DNA of 64,000 nt, taken from NCBI RefSeq assembly GCF_016906535.1, contig NC_057383.1, forward strand, positions 1,922,001 through 1,986,000, in the 5' to 3' direction. The stretch's first letter is position 1; every line of letters begins with the position of its first letter. The notes beneath the pieces are model-generated. The model ran no database searches, had not been told where the DNA came from, and worked only from the letters and a program-made list of their open reading frames with translations. Positions 20,326 to 31,440 of this stretch are shown piece after piece. The stretch comes from Rhizoctonia solani (taxonomy: Eukaryota; Basidiomycota; Agaricomycetes; Cantharellales; Ceratobasidiaceae). The position numbers and the translations under genes were made by a program.

Positions 20326-20772
20326 TGTCACAACTCAGCTTGGACCTATGGTTCAAGGGGCTTAAAGTCCGTGGCACTATCACCAATGGACTATGAGAAA
20401 GGTAGAGGGGCGACTAGGGCCCAGGGGTTATGATATAGAGGTAGAGGGCAACGATGGCCTGGATAAGATGCTTAAGTAATGTGCACTATAGCCAACTAAG
20501 GGCTTGGGCAAAGGGATAGGTAAGAGTGAGGTGAATTGACAAAGAGGTCAAGTCTTGCTGTTTTAGCGGCGACTTGACCTGGCTTATATACATGAGGAAA
20601 GCCACATCAAAAACAACAGTACTAAATAGTGAGTCATTTCACAATTTCACATCATATATCAAATATGTCACGTGATCTTGATGAGTCATAATATATACCA
20701 AAAAAGGAAACTATCTCAGAAAAAAGGTAGAAAATAGTAGAAAATCATGTCATGCCAATGCAGGTCATGACA
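20326..20772 (-). repeat. 5' LTR of element C
   Basis: 447 bp, minus-strand ends TGTCATGACC...TTGTGACA. The TATA box GTATATAAGCC lies at about 20592-20582 on the minus strand. The LTR boundary is inferred from the TG/CA ends and the adjoining primer site; the second copy is outside the window, so the TSD cannot be confirmed. Confidence 0.65.
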
Positions 20773-22110
20773 CCTGGTGAGTGTGGTGTTGACTGGCAGC
20801 TACTCTATGCAATGGGTTGCCGCAGAGACTATGACTTGTATAACAGCACGCGGGTAAGTCACACATTGGTCAAATGTATGACTGACCCACTTGTTATAGG
20901 GAAAGATCTGGGCTGTGGCGAAGGCATTTGCATGTAGGATTGTGGAGCGCACACTTGTTATAGGGAAAGATCTGGGCTGTGGCGAAGGCATTTGCATGTA
21001 GGATTGTGGAGCGCAGGCAGCTAGAAACATAACTTGGGGTGACTTTGGTTCAAGCAATCGCAAGGAGTTCTATGATGGAGTAAATATATATTTATTTGCT
21101 TCATTCTTGACACTCTGACTATTATATTTTTTAGTGTTTCTGGGCTGTGGCGAAGGCATTTGCATGTAGGATTGTGGAGCGCAGGCAGCTAGAAACATAA
21201 CTTGGGGTGACTTTGGTTCAAGCAATCGCAAGGAGTTCTATGATGGAGTAAATTATATATTATTTGCTTTCATTCTTGACACTCTGACTTATATTTTTTA
21301 GTGTTATAAAGCTTGTCCATGGCTCTTCCATTTCCGGGGCGAGGCGAACGACGACTGCTGGGTGGCTCGATTGGTCATCCAGCAATATTTTCAGGCCAAG
21401 GGATACGACCCAAAGCAAAGTAAGTGGCCGTGCATCTTATTTAATCATTGCTGACGTACGCTATAGCAAAACCCAGGGAACAGGACGACAATCTTTGTCG
21501 GAATGCATCCAAACTTGCGCATAAGGACGTAATCCCCCCAAGGACGAGGACCCGTACTATATCAATGTGCCAGAAGGGGGCTACGGCAATGGGCCAAGCG
21601 GTTGGCGAAATTCAAGCGCTCTGATTCACCCTCTTGCGGGCGATCCTTGTCCACCAACTGCCTCCTCGACTTCGTCCTCGAATCGCCACGCTCGTCGGGC
21701 AGACAAGGTCGTTTCGGAGGAAGAAGCTCGCGCTACGGCGTCCAAGTCCAGCGCATCAACAACGAAGCCTGCAGCACAGCAGGGAAATAAGCAAAAGGCA
21801 AGTGTTGGAGTATACTTTTAATAAATTCTAACTTGACATCTAGGTCCTTCGCAGAGAAAGCGAGTTGTAGAGTCATCGGACAGTGAATCGGAGCAGGCAA
21901 GTTAATTGAATGTAAACGTATACGGTGTAACTAATAATTTACACTTCAAGGAGCCCGCTGCAAACGCAAATTCCCCGCCCCCGGCAAGCCCCCCGTCCCT
22001 CGACTCCCCAGAGACCGCCCATCCCCGTCTCCGCCCCAGGATAGCCCCCGTCCCCGTCTCCGCCCCCACCCCCGGCAAGGTCCCCAACAAAGACGCCTCG
22101 CTCAATCGTT
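20773..22110 (+). pseudogene. 3' part of a host gene interrupted by element C; product not recognised
   Basis: The reading begins at the C insertion point with DWQLLYAMGCRRDYDLYNS, a GT donor at about 20852, then an exon with GKIWAVAKAFACRIVER that is repeated in tandem. A later exon from about 21305 has CYKACPWLFHFRGEANDDCW and ends at a GTAAGT donor near 21419. After that come Ser/Thr/Pro/Lys-rich exons with RKRVVESSDSESEQ-type sequence and a tail to a stop near 22109. The Cys/Trp-rich segment looks like a conserved fold, but I cannot name it. The N-terminal exons would lie beyond element C, off the window. Exon duplication and insertion make it a pseudogene. Confidence 0.5.
20889..21305 (+). 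repeat. Tandem duplications of one exon and its introns
   Basis: A 64-bp unit is repeated at 20889 and 20953. A 168-bp unit (20971-21138) is then repeated at 21139-21305, nearly identical except for A/T run lengths. The units include the intron acceptor, the exon GKIWAVAKAFACRIVER and the following intron, so the exon occurs three times. Confidence 0.88.
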
Positions 22111-22900
22111 GAGGTGGTTCTTCGGTCGCCAGCCCCGGTCAAACCCATGGTATGTCTTAGTTGGTCGAAATTGAGCTGATCGTGCCACCATCCCAAGGAG
22201 CCCTGCCGAAAGGAGCCGTCAAAGCCTGCCGCCGACCCCAAAGAAACGCGGCGACTGAAGCGCAAGGCCGAAAACGATGTAAGTTCATCATGCTACCAAA
22301 ACAATCACTTACGTTTCCTTGTAGCGAGATGAACCTGCCACAAAGAGGCAGCAACCAAGCCGCGTCGTGGAGCCGGCCGTGGACAAGGAGGCCGGGGAGC
22401 AGGGGCCATCGAAGCGAAAGATTCGTCCAAGAATGGTAAGCATATAGTCTCAGTTATTCGAGTATTAACATTGTTTCAAGCGCCCGAAACGCGATCCCAC
22501 CCCCGAACCCGAACCCAAGTCCCAGCCCCCCACCCCCACCCCCGCCTCCGAATCCGCCCCAGCAGCCCCAGCCCCAGCCCCAGCCCCAGCCCCAGCCCGA
22601 GGGAGGTAAGGAACATCCCGATGGTGGAGACGGTGCCTCATCCACCAAGCCCTCGGCCCCCAAGCCACGTGAGTCGACGCCTGCTCCCGATTCACCGCCC
22701 ACTCCCAAGCAGACCAAGAGAGGGCGATCCAGGAATATACCCGATGTAGGCGCCTCTATTTATCTTGTAAATTAGCTAATTCGTCCACCAGGAGGAGAGC
22801 CGAGTCGTCAAAGTGACGAAAATGACGATACGCACTCGCCGTGATGGACTTCGCACCCGCGAATGAGTGGATTATCGCTAAGCCAACTTCGCGGTGCTGG
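22110..22900 (+). other. Low-complexity, Pro-coding tail region
   Basis: GC-rich segments with splice-like boundaries continue the style of the preceding gene. At about 22490-22620 is a C-rich minisatellite, with CCAGCC repeated five times at about 22566-22597. It is either disordered Pro/Lys-rich coding exons of the interrupted gene or its 3' flank; I cannot decide. Confidence 0.35.
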
Positions 22901-24568
22901 CGACAAGGCGATGAGCTCAACGGACTCATGATATTATATGCAATTGTACGACTTTTTTCGTGTGGCTGACCGTGAATGTATGACCATTGAACCAATTAAC
23001 GTGATTAATTTTAAGTACCCCGTCTAAGCTACTAGCTACGTGTACACGATCGTGTGACATTTAAGTGGTAAGGAGGTGTAATCCAATATGGAATTAAGAG
23101 GGGTGGAGTACTAAAAGGGTGACACTCCGATAAAGTACGCCCCATACGTAAACTTAAGTACTTAATCTAGTAAAATTTTAAAGCAGTTACCACCTTGTAT
23201 TTTAAGCCGGTTTCTTTTCACAGTGGTTTTCCAAGTGAGTACCGGCACAATGGTGTCGAACAAGCATAGCACGACCCTCTGAAAGGATACTGCGAGAGGG
23301 ATCGAAAATGCGTTTCCATCAACAATGGCAGGTTTGCGAATAGAGTCAGAAACCTTCAGGTGGCTACATATTTCGAAATTCGATTGTGTATATACCCTCG
23401 GAGACATCTTGAGATGTATCAATCACAACTCATGGATACCAATTATAATCAAGCAAGATCACGATAAAAGCCCTAAAGTGCAGAATTTTTCGACGCAAAA
23501 AGGTCGTACCTTGGAGGCAGAGCGTTGGGGAAATCCGACCATTGCTCATATCCCATAGATTCGCGTCCTCAGCTTACTTTTGTGTATTTCAGCTACGAAC
23601 TCTGGCTTTGTAGGCGCGAATGTTGGCGAAATCCTAACATGGCGTGGGTGTTTCGTACTTTTGAGAACCCGACTTGTATGCTATATTGACGACTTGTACC
23701 AAAACCTGGACCCTCGGAGTTCGGATTTTGGGTAAGGTAATCCGCACCTTGGGATTACACAGTTCCATGCGGTAGGCCCGAGACATGTGACCCGCGTGGT
23801 GGTGAATCACTGTATTCTGTGGCATTAGTAGTTACGAGCAAACCTCAACGGAGAAATTGAAACGGGTATACATGGTGACTGTGTCCCCCCCCCTCCTCCA
23901 CCGTATTGGTTTCTTGTCAAGTCCCACTTGCAATCATCCCGACCGCCATCGTTGGGACAAGTGGTAGTACCAAGCTCACATCTAGGTCGTCAAAAACAAT
24001 CTGGAATTTGTCGGCTTTGATCAATCATGAGCTGTTAGTCCCCGATGGCAAGTTTATTGCCAACATCTTATGTATATGTATCTGAGAGCCCGGATGAGTA
24101 CCTCATCCACTTGCGTGTGAACGGTTAGCGGTCAGAATTGATAAATCAATTTGTATGCATATAACCGATGACTAAAACGGTTGAAACAAACAGAGCAATC
24201 TTGATATTAGATATGAAAAGTTCTACGTTATAGTCCTTTCACATCAAATCGATTAGTGAAAAACCGGACATCTGCTTTCCGAGTATGGCGGCTCCTTTCA
24301 GGGCAGACCTGAACCACCCAGTCCTAATTAAGACGTTTCCGACGCGATAATACCCTTGTTATTAAAAGAAGAAATCAGTCACCAGTAGCATATAGTGATT
24401 CTTATCCCCAATCACTCACCGCCAAGCACCATCGACGCCCACTTCCACGCAAACCAATAATATAGTGCAGCTCCCACATGCACAGCAATCCATCCGAATC
24501 CTGAGCAAGACCTGATCAAGTTAAGCGTTAATCCTACGAGCCAATTTGGTTTCCAGCGCTGCCTCATG
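22901..24568. other. Intergenic stretch, nothing recognised
   Basis: Only short ORFs without codon bias or conserved motifs. A C-run occurs at about 23886. No tRNA, repeat pair or coding exon could be supported. Confidence 0.5.
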
Positions 24569-26640
24569 TCATCCAATCTTCTCTGTTTTCGGTTGCGTCT
24601 CGGGAGAGTCCTCGATATCTAATAGTGAAGTAGAATCATGCCATTGTGCTGCCGGTCGATAGCCGGGACCTGCGGTGATATTCTTGCATACGGAGTAGTG
24701 GAGGCGAACGTGATCATTTTTTCCCAGTTTATTCACGGCTCTCCCTATCCGCCGATTTGGGCTGTGTAATGGGGCAATCAATACTACGGATCAGTAGGAG
24801 TTTATATATATATATAAAAGCAGAGAAAAATACCAGAATACACTCTTGGACTCGGAACGATTAGTGGACACTTGAGAAAGCCTTGGGATAGGCAAAATCT
24901 CCAGTAACAGCCACCATGGCCGCATGTCTATGGCTTGGTATGGTTTGCTGGAGATGTCATGGTTATCCAGCTCTATTCTATTCCTTTGAATTTCCTCTGG
25001 CGTCGCTCCATGTGGGCGATCTTCAAGAATTTTTGCCCGTCGATAAGAGTGCATAGCATAGGGATCAAAGATACGTGCACTGGAAAGGGAGAGGCATTGG
25101 TTGACCATCCAGCGTAGAGAAATGTTACTCAAGTCGGGCAGTCGTCGCAGAGCACCTGGTAACTGTGGCGTCGCATATGAGTCCAGGGACTGTGCTCCTG
25201 TAGGCTCCTCCTGCGCCTGCAAGAGTCCTATACTCCGAAGAATGATAAAACCCCCTCTATAATTTTGCGAGCAACAAATTTCTGTCGTTCGGTATCTGGA
25301 TTCACGCGTTCACTCTCGGTCAAAGGCGCACTACCTCCTACGTCAGAGTGACCCCCTTTGAACCATACTTCCACTACACTTTGCCATGATCGAGTCTTCG
25401 CGTGATCCCAAAGAGTAGGTATAAAGTTTGCACGGACCTCATCGAGCGCTAGGGCTTGCCTTTTGGAAGTTAAGGCGCTGACCTTCCCAAAGGTTGTGTA
25501 GCCTCACCTAAAGTTCCTCACACTCGGGTTGTAGGTGATCCAAGGCAAAGTCTTCCTTCTCAAGGCACCTGAGCAGAGGTCAACTATTATATCCAGTGTC
25601 TATATGCGGCACTTTAATATCACATACCCATGCTACCCACTGTATCCCTGTCAAGATTGTTACCGCGTTATTCAAGGCAACTGAATGTATTTTATCAGCG
25701 CTGCTCGCTTACCATACGCCCAAAAATGCTATCTCGACTGGGGTACAGAACACCATCTTGAACCCTTCAGGATTAACATCCTCTGGGCGAGCATTCTGGA
25801 CAACTACACCCAGTCGTATTTGCGGAAGGAAATTAAAAATAGTAAGCCAGCATTAGGACAGCCATAAAACGGGTCCTTACAACCACGGAAAGATCTCTTG
25901 TCTCCCTCTTTAAGATTCACAGCACCTAAAAGATAGTCCTCATCTTTAGTGAGTTTAACGAACTTCTCCGAAGCCGCATATACATCGTAGGCAAACTTTA
26001 CTTGCTCTGGAACATTCCGCTCTGTCAGTTGCCTTTTCACCAGAAGTGTCCGAAGAGGACTGCTCACCCATATTATTCGTTGGTAGTAATCCGACCTTAT
26101 TTTCGACAACAATTACGGTTTCAGGTTAATGCGTTGTCAGCCACATTGAAATATGTTGACTAACCGAATGTAACATACCCGCAAGGGCACGTGCGGTATA
26201 TGCACCACGAGAGAAGCCAAATATGCTAATTTCATCGCCAGCTAAAGTAGAGGGCAATCAGAATGATGCTGGATTATCAATAGATATGCCATTGGCTGAC
26301 CTTGGTATGTCTGCATAAGATACCTATATCCATCCATTACCTGCGTTTCAGAACGTCAGTCTAGTCAGGGCTAACTGTAATGAAATCCACAAGTTACATG
26401 ATCGGGGAGAAAGCTACAACCGAGTTCCATCCAACTAAAATCAGCCATTATACAACAGTGATCATGCCATGCCATTTACCACGCAGTTGCTTCATCAAAC
26501 CACTTGGCTTGTATGAAGCTCAATCCAGCCCCGGATGTTGAGTGAGAATTGGTACCTATTCCGGGCTACGTGAAGGTTTTGAGTATTGTGCCGCATTGCG
26601 GGGGATCGTCAAAACACAATACAAGGGAGCGCTAGATCGA
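24569..26640 (-). pseudogene. DUF2235 (Tle1-like alpha/beta-hydrolase) gene, probably damaged at the N-terminus
   Basis: Multi-exon minus-strand gene. In order: an opening strand RSLVLCFD (about 26627) that normally leads to a DGT motif but here runs into a frame break; the nucleophile elbow GFSRGAYTARALAG (26218-26177); QVKFAYDVYAA (about 26000); LGVW joined across an intron to DTVGSMG (about 25720-25630); RQALALDEVRANF (about 25450); the characteristic VWFKGGHSDVGG (about 25370-25334); a C-terminal HYSV segment; stop at 24569-24571. The family holds uncharacterised hydrolases related to type VI phospholipase effectors; fungal members are common and of unknown role. The missing DGT context suggests decay or a base error. 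Confidence 0.75.
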
Positions 26641-26769
26641 TTGTAAGGATAAAAATAGCACAAATTGGTGGAAAGTGACATACCTTTGGATGCTTTGGTT
26701 TCACTCCTAGTCGGAGCCTGAATTGTTGCGAGGGTTCGTCATAATATTCCACAACATCCAAGAATTCAT

Positions 26770-27141
26770 CTAGGTTAATTCACTTTCAAGTTGCTCCGTT
26801 TTGAACCTGTAGCCTATTCTGAGAACGTTTGCACCGAGTGCGATGCTCATAACCTTCAGTTCTTCCGCGGATAAAAGTTTTAGGCTGTCAACGGCCTGGC
26901 ATCCGTTAATATCCCAGAATAATTTGCCCTCTTCGTCCACCCCAATGTAAGGGGATAGATTAAACGTAGAGTCTCCAGGAAGACTGAATATTGCGTTGAC
27001 ATCTTCGCCACCCTTGAGATACGAGGTTACACGAATAGGACCAAAGTTGGATTCTTGTTCGACACCAAGTTCATATTTGTGATAGCTGTTTGCAAAACCC
27101 GAGTGATATTTAGAGGGTTCGCGGGTGAACTTAATATCCAT
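26770..27141 (-). CDS. Small protein, tentatively CVNH lectin-like
   Basis: ATG at 27141, 123 codons to a stop at 26770. SGFANSYHKYEL near residue 14 and FNLSPYIGVDEEGKLFW near residue 60 resemble the repeated S-N-x-x-L and L-x-x-x-I-x-N-x-x-G-x-L-x-W pattern of cyanovirin-N homology domains, which bind sugars. The fit is partial, with the usual Cys and Asn residues missing. It lies head to tail upstream of the DUF2235 gene and could be an unrelated exon of it. Confidence 0.3.
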   Translation of the reverse strand: MDIKFTREPSKYHSGFANSYHKYELGVEQESNFGPIRVTSYLKGGEDVNAIFSLPGDSTFNLSPYIGVDEEGKLFWDINGCQAVDSLKLLSAEELKVMSIALGANVLRIGYRFKTEQLESELT

Positions 27142-28500
27142 GATTGGTATGCGACGAATACTAAAGTGCTTGTGAAGAGGGTGGTAGTACGACGACCACT
27201 TCTCAAGTCTTTTATAGAAGAAAAATTGTTCTGCGTTGAATGTATCCAGTAACCCTTGACCCGCGAATTATGGATGTGAAGGATGGTCCTCATTGACATC
27301 GAAGTGCCCCTTAAGGTGCCTGACCTGCTGGCCTTTTCAATTGAAGCTTTACAAGTATCGTACCTTGAGTTACTAAAAAGACGGTCGAGCCTCTACTTGC
27401 CAACCCCGGGGCCAGGAAAACCGGTCCCGGACAAGAGTGACCGTGTTCTGCTGAAAGTACCAAATTCACATAATCGAGAGTACGTCCAGTGATCGTGGCT
27501 AGACCGTGCGTATACAATGTATTAAAATCACGAATTATATCGAATAGGTCCCTTGTAGTGGGCTATGGCGTCCCTAGCGGGGGCCTAGTAACCGAGCTCG
27601 GTATTTATAAACCCTGGATAGAGACTGGCTCATGGCCAGGCCTATGACAGTTACAAGACATCACTAAAGTCCTTTGTAGTCTGTTGACGTTCGTGATTTC
27701 GATTCAACGTGTTAATCCTAAAGAGTACTACGGAACGTTAACTTCCGTTTCCTAGCCACGGATTTGAGTAAGTCTATACGCTCTCCAGCACTCAATGACC
27801 ATTGGGAACTTCGAGCCGTCAATGAGGGTACTAGCTGCATGGCAGAGTACTTATATATGTATTGTGATGTTCACATTAGTCATTATAGTTTGAGAGTGCA
27901 TCGAGTCGCAAAGGTCAACTAAGTATTTTCTCGTGTGTGTACCTGCATGGAACCCAACAGAGAGCTCAGGGCCTGTCATCCGAGTCAACTTGTCTGCTGT
28001 TGGTGACTGCTCGTTTGTGCCACCTGGAGTGGCAGATCCGATATGTGTTTAAAACAAAAAGAACGGTGAAGATGAGTGCTGAATCCTTGATTTGGACTAA
28101 TTGTTCTAGGCCCCCCTGCGTTGCGATAGCTAAGCCTATTTCACTTCAACCGACTAGAGGTTCAAGACAGCGTCGTCACTGCGCCATGAGCTGACTAGAA
28201 TACTAGAAATAGGTGAGGAAGGAATTGCGCGATGAAAAACGGAGAGATATGAGCTATTAAAAGAAGTGGGGAATATGTATGAACGAGACGACGGACAACC
28301 TGGACCTGTACATATCCAAGCAATTGGCCTTGATAAGCACAGATTTTTCGGAAGATAATCAGTATTTATTCTCGGAGGTCTTGTGCGTACTATACATCAC
28401 GCACGCTAATGTGCATACGTGTTTTCCGGTCGACCGAGTACCGTCTGGACCATTGTCTCGCAAACTGTCCTGGGATTTATCCCACCTCTCTACACCACTC
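27142..28500. other. Intergenic stretch, nothing recognised
   Basis: Short ORFs only. No conserved motif, tRNA or repeat found. It probably includes the 3' flank of the RPB9-like gene. Confidence 0.45.
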
Positions 28501-29196
28501 TATGCTGAATCCTACAACTAAATTCCTGGTTCTCACCACCCCGCGCCGCTTCCAGCTTGGATCAATAAAGGTATGGCTACAGTTGGTACATACGTAGAAA
28601 GCGTCATGGGTGTTTCGATGCGTTTTGACTGGTCCTGAAAGTATACCGCGCTGGGTTGAGGGATAGTCAGCGGGCGTCGTACAGGGGTAGCGATGTTAGT
28701 ATAAGAACACTCACTCGTTGTGTTGGCAATTTGGACAGTCCATCACTGCATGTGCCTATGCTACTGTTAGTAGAGAAAGAGAAGGAAGAAAGAGACAAGC
28801 ACGTACGAGGGTGGGGTCAGTCTGAAGGTCTTCCGTCACACCCGGCTGCTCTCTACACAATAAGCCTGGTTAGTGAATTTGTGCTGATTGACTGCGCGAA
28901 ACTCACTTGGTAACAGTCAGCAAATCATTCTTGAAGACACATTCGTTCTGGACTCTTCTTCGTGCCCACGCAGATCCGACAAGCGTAACTCAGGAGTTGC
29001 CGTTGTGAATCTGTCTATTCATGCTTTTTGTAAGATTTGCCCAGCGAATAAATGTTAAAATAGCGGACTTTGGGGTATAAGAGATTGTTACTAGGAATCA
29101 ATTAGTAAGTAGGCAACAAATAATGTGGCGTACTTACCATTCGGAACAGAATTGCAGTTTGGGTGGCTCGGGAGTCGGAATCGCTTTGGGAGGCAT
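28500..29196 (-). pseudogene. RPB9: RPB9-like RNA polymerase II subunit gene with frame breaks
   Basis: ATG at 29196 (MPPKAIPTPEPPKLQFCSE). After an intron comes NNLLYPK, completing the first zinc ribbon half, then YACRIC, then CVFKNDLLTVTK, GVTEDLQTDPTL, VMDCPNCQHN, AVYFQDQSKRIETPMTL and YVCTNCSHTF. This is the full RPB9 order of two zinc ribbons with the DLL and DPTL linkers; RPB9 acts in Pol II start selection and fidelity in the nucleus. Introns have proper GT-AG ends. However, the frame shifts at least twice after YACRIC (about 28970-28945) and by one base between PMTL and YVCTNC (near 28590). Either this copy is decaying or the assembly has indel errors; an essential gene should have an intact copy. 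Confidence 0.8.
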
Positions 29197-29433
29197 ACTA
29201 GGATGGAGACTTGTGCAATTCTAGTCTTGTAGGAGAGAGAGGATGGGGAGGTGGTCGCCGCGCGTAAACAATCCTAACGCTGACTAAGCTAATTTCTCTT
29301 GTTGGCGGGATAAGCGCGCTTCACGGATAACGTGTCCTTGACCACAACTTTAACGATTCGACACGACTTGACCTAACCTTGTATTTTTTTTTCGACTGTT
29401 TTGTATAAAAGGATATTGTATATCTTCTCCAAT

Positions 29434-30475
29434 ATGAGGCTCTTTTACGTCGTCTTGCGTGTTATAGGTGAGTGTATTGTTTACTTTTTCCCTGCTGGAT
29501 CACCATATAACTCGTAGCATCACGGGATCGGTTGTTTATCCAACCTATGCATCTTACAAAACACTATCCAGCGTCCAACCCAAGAGGCTGATTTAGAGCG
29601 ATGGCTGATGTACTGGTCTGTCATGGGTGTTGTTCTGGGAGTCGAGATGGTTGCAGAATGGCTAATTCGATGGTGAGTTTCCTTGTGGTTTCATACTGGT
29701 GCTAAACTTATTCGGCGAGCAACAGGATTCCCCTATATACTACCTCAAAACCATCTTTCTCATGTACCTCGCCTTACCACAGACTCAAGGCGCAACGCCT
29801 CTATACAATCACCGCCTCCTTCCCCTCCTCGAACACTACGAGCCCCAGATAGATGCATCAATGGCCCGTCTTAGATCAGAGCATACGACTTTGTTCGCGC
29901 CAAGCTTCAAGAACTGTGGGCGCGCATCATCAACGCGCCCTCCTCCCAGTCCAAATGCACCCGCTCCAACAATGCAAGATAATCCCGTCGCATTTGCTAC
30001 CGGCTTCTTGAAAACATGGAGTCCGTTCTTGGTAGCTGCTAGCGGGGCAATGATGCAACCCCAGCAACAGACTCAACCTACGATCGAAGGCGGAGGATTA
30101 GGCGGGAGGAGCAGGAGTTCATCAGCTAGTTCGACAAGCTCATTTGCCCCGACAGACATCAATCTTACTTCCAAAGCGAAACCTGCGATCCAACGGAGCG
30201 GAGCTATTAATGTCAGGAACAGAACTGGAAGAAACGCCCCAAGAACCAGTGACGTGAGGGTTCCTATAGCTAGGGAGGATGGGGAAGGGAGTAGGGCCCC
30301 GAGAAGGTCGGAAGGAGCTTCGAGGGAGGAACGAAGAGAGGCCAAGCCGAAGCCAAAGGTTCAACTAGACGAGCTGGACAGTGAAATCGAGGAAGACGAA
30401 GATTTGGTTTCGCCTGATGGGGATGTCGCGCCTAGTAAAGCTTCGAGTGCGTATGAGAAACTCAAGGCGGATTAG
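29434..30475 (+). CDS. TB2/DP1-HVA22 (REEP/Yop1) family protein, frame irregular
   Basis: ATG 29434 (MRLFYVVLRVI), an intron, then YPTYASYKTLSSVQPK, then ADLERWLMYWSVMGVVLGVE, an intron ending before 29729, and YYLKTIFLMYLALPQTQGA with LYNHRLLPLLEHYEPQID. These match the hairpin-membrane domain of proteins that curve tubular ER. The long disordered tail is Ser/Pro-rich, then basic, then acidic (DELDSEIEEDED), to the stop at 30473-30475. The frame slips by one base near 29583 (PK to EAD) and again near 29878-29990, where the family-like AYDFVRAKLQELWARI is in another frame. These may be assembly errors or real decay. Confidence 0.75.
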
Positions 30476-31440
30476 GTCCGATGTCTATGCGAGGATTTTT
30501 AGTATGGTGGTTGGCAGAGCTGCTATCAGCTCATGCACTAGAGACCGTGTAGTTCTATGGGGTTTATTTATTTCGTTCCCGAGCTGAGAGAACAAATGCC
30601 CAGAGTAAGGGCCTCGTGAGGACTAGGATATTTCTGAGATGTGTAGGATGCTATGCACGCGCAAGATCCATGGACGTTATCCACTCAGCTAATTCTACTA
30701 CCAATTATATTTAGTCCAAGTCTAAAGCACTGCATTTAGCCACCCTAAATGATGTTCAATCTAAAGAAATCAAAAACAGCGCCAAATTACTGGGACACCA
30801 ACCTGGCGCTGAGGATTAACGCCAGCCAATATGGCCGACCCAGTCCATCCATCGCATACACCCATCGAATGCCGAAGGCACGTTCACAGTTGCTGATCAT
30901 ACCTGGAAGAAAAACAGATCGACATTTTCGGACGCAAATGAATAAGCAGGATGTTTAAGAAAGGATTTACAATTATTTACAGATAGCTGCTACCAATGTA
31001 AAGTACGTATACTCCAATCTCTTGGTACCAGTAGTGATGCGTACGTGAATTTACATGGATCTTCCTTCTGCAAATTGGAACCACCGACTTTATCAATGAA
31101 TCTTCACAAAAGCAGAGGCCGAATGAGCGCCTAAAGTTCCAAACCCGGGGTTCAACGTAATTTAAGAGTTTTGGGCGGTAATGTACTGTATCAAGTCATT
31201 TGTCCTGGCGTTCCTATTGGATGACTGAAATTGAAATACCACATTTGGAAGAGTATTACGGCGTAGCTGCATCCCTGCAGTGTTTCGCCACGACTTCCAC
31301 TTGGGGCTACGCGTCTCTTTTTGATTATTCACTGCACTTCATCCCGCTCATCTTGGCTTCCTCTTCGATTCTACATCACACATTCGCGCCGCTTTCTGCA
31401 TAATTACATACCCCGCGCGCATCGCCTCGACCCTTACGCG
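30476..31440. other. Intergenic stretch, nothing recognised
   Basis: Only short unsupported ORFs. It contains the 3' flank of the TB2/DP1-like gene and the promoter side of the next gene. No clear TATA or repeat. Confidence 0.45.

Larger units (their letters stand above)
1..20772 (-). mobile_element. Element C: Ty3/gypsy-like LTR element, minus strand, 5' LTR in window, broken by A and R
   Basis: Outermost retroelement of the nest, read on the minus strand. Its 5' LTR is 20326-20772 and its primer-binding site is 20312-20323. The leader runs to about 19940. A coiled-coil Gag-like reading frame follows in three pieces: 19940-19809, 7178-6898 and 436-1. These rejoin when elements R (7179-19808, TSD AATGT) and A (437-6873, TSD CTCAT) are removed. 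The pol region and 3' LTR must lie left of the window. Assignment to Ty3/gypsy rests on the same self-priming layout seen in A and B, not on a seen reverse transcriptase. Insertion of C interrupts a host gene that resumes at 20773. Confidence 0.7.

Noticed and set aside
22490..22620. C-rich repeat as a telomere-like or CRISPR-like array
   Set aside because: It is a simple CCAGCC/CCCCCA minisatellite in a Pro-rich region, without spacers or telomeric units.
30749..30958. 69-codon ORF on the plus strand
   Set aside because: Isolated, no homology or splice context recognised.
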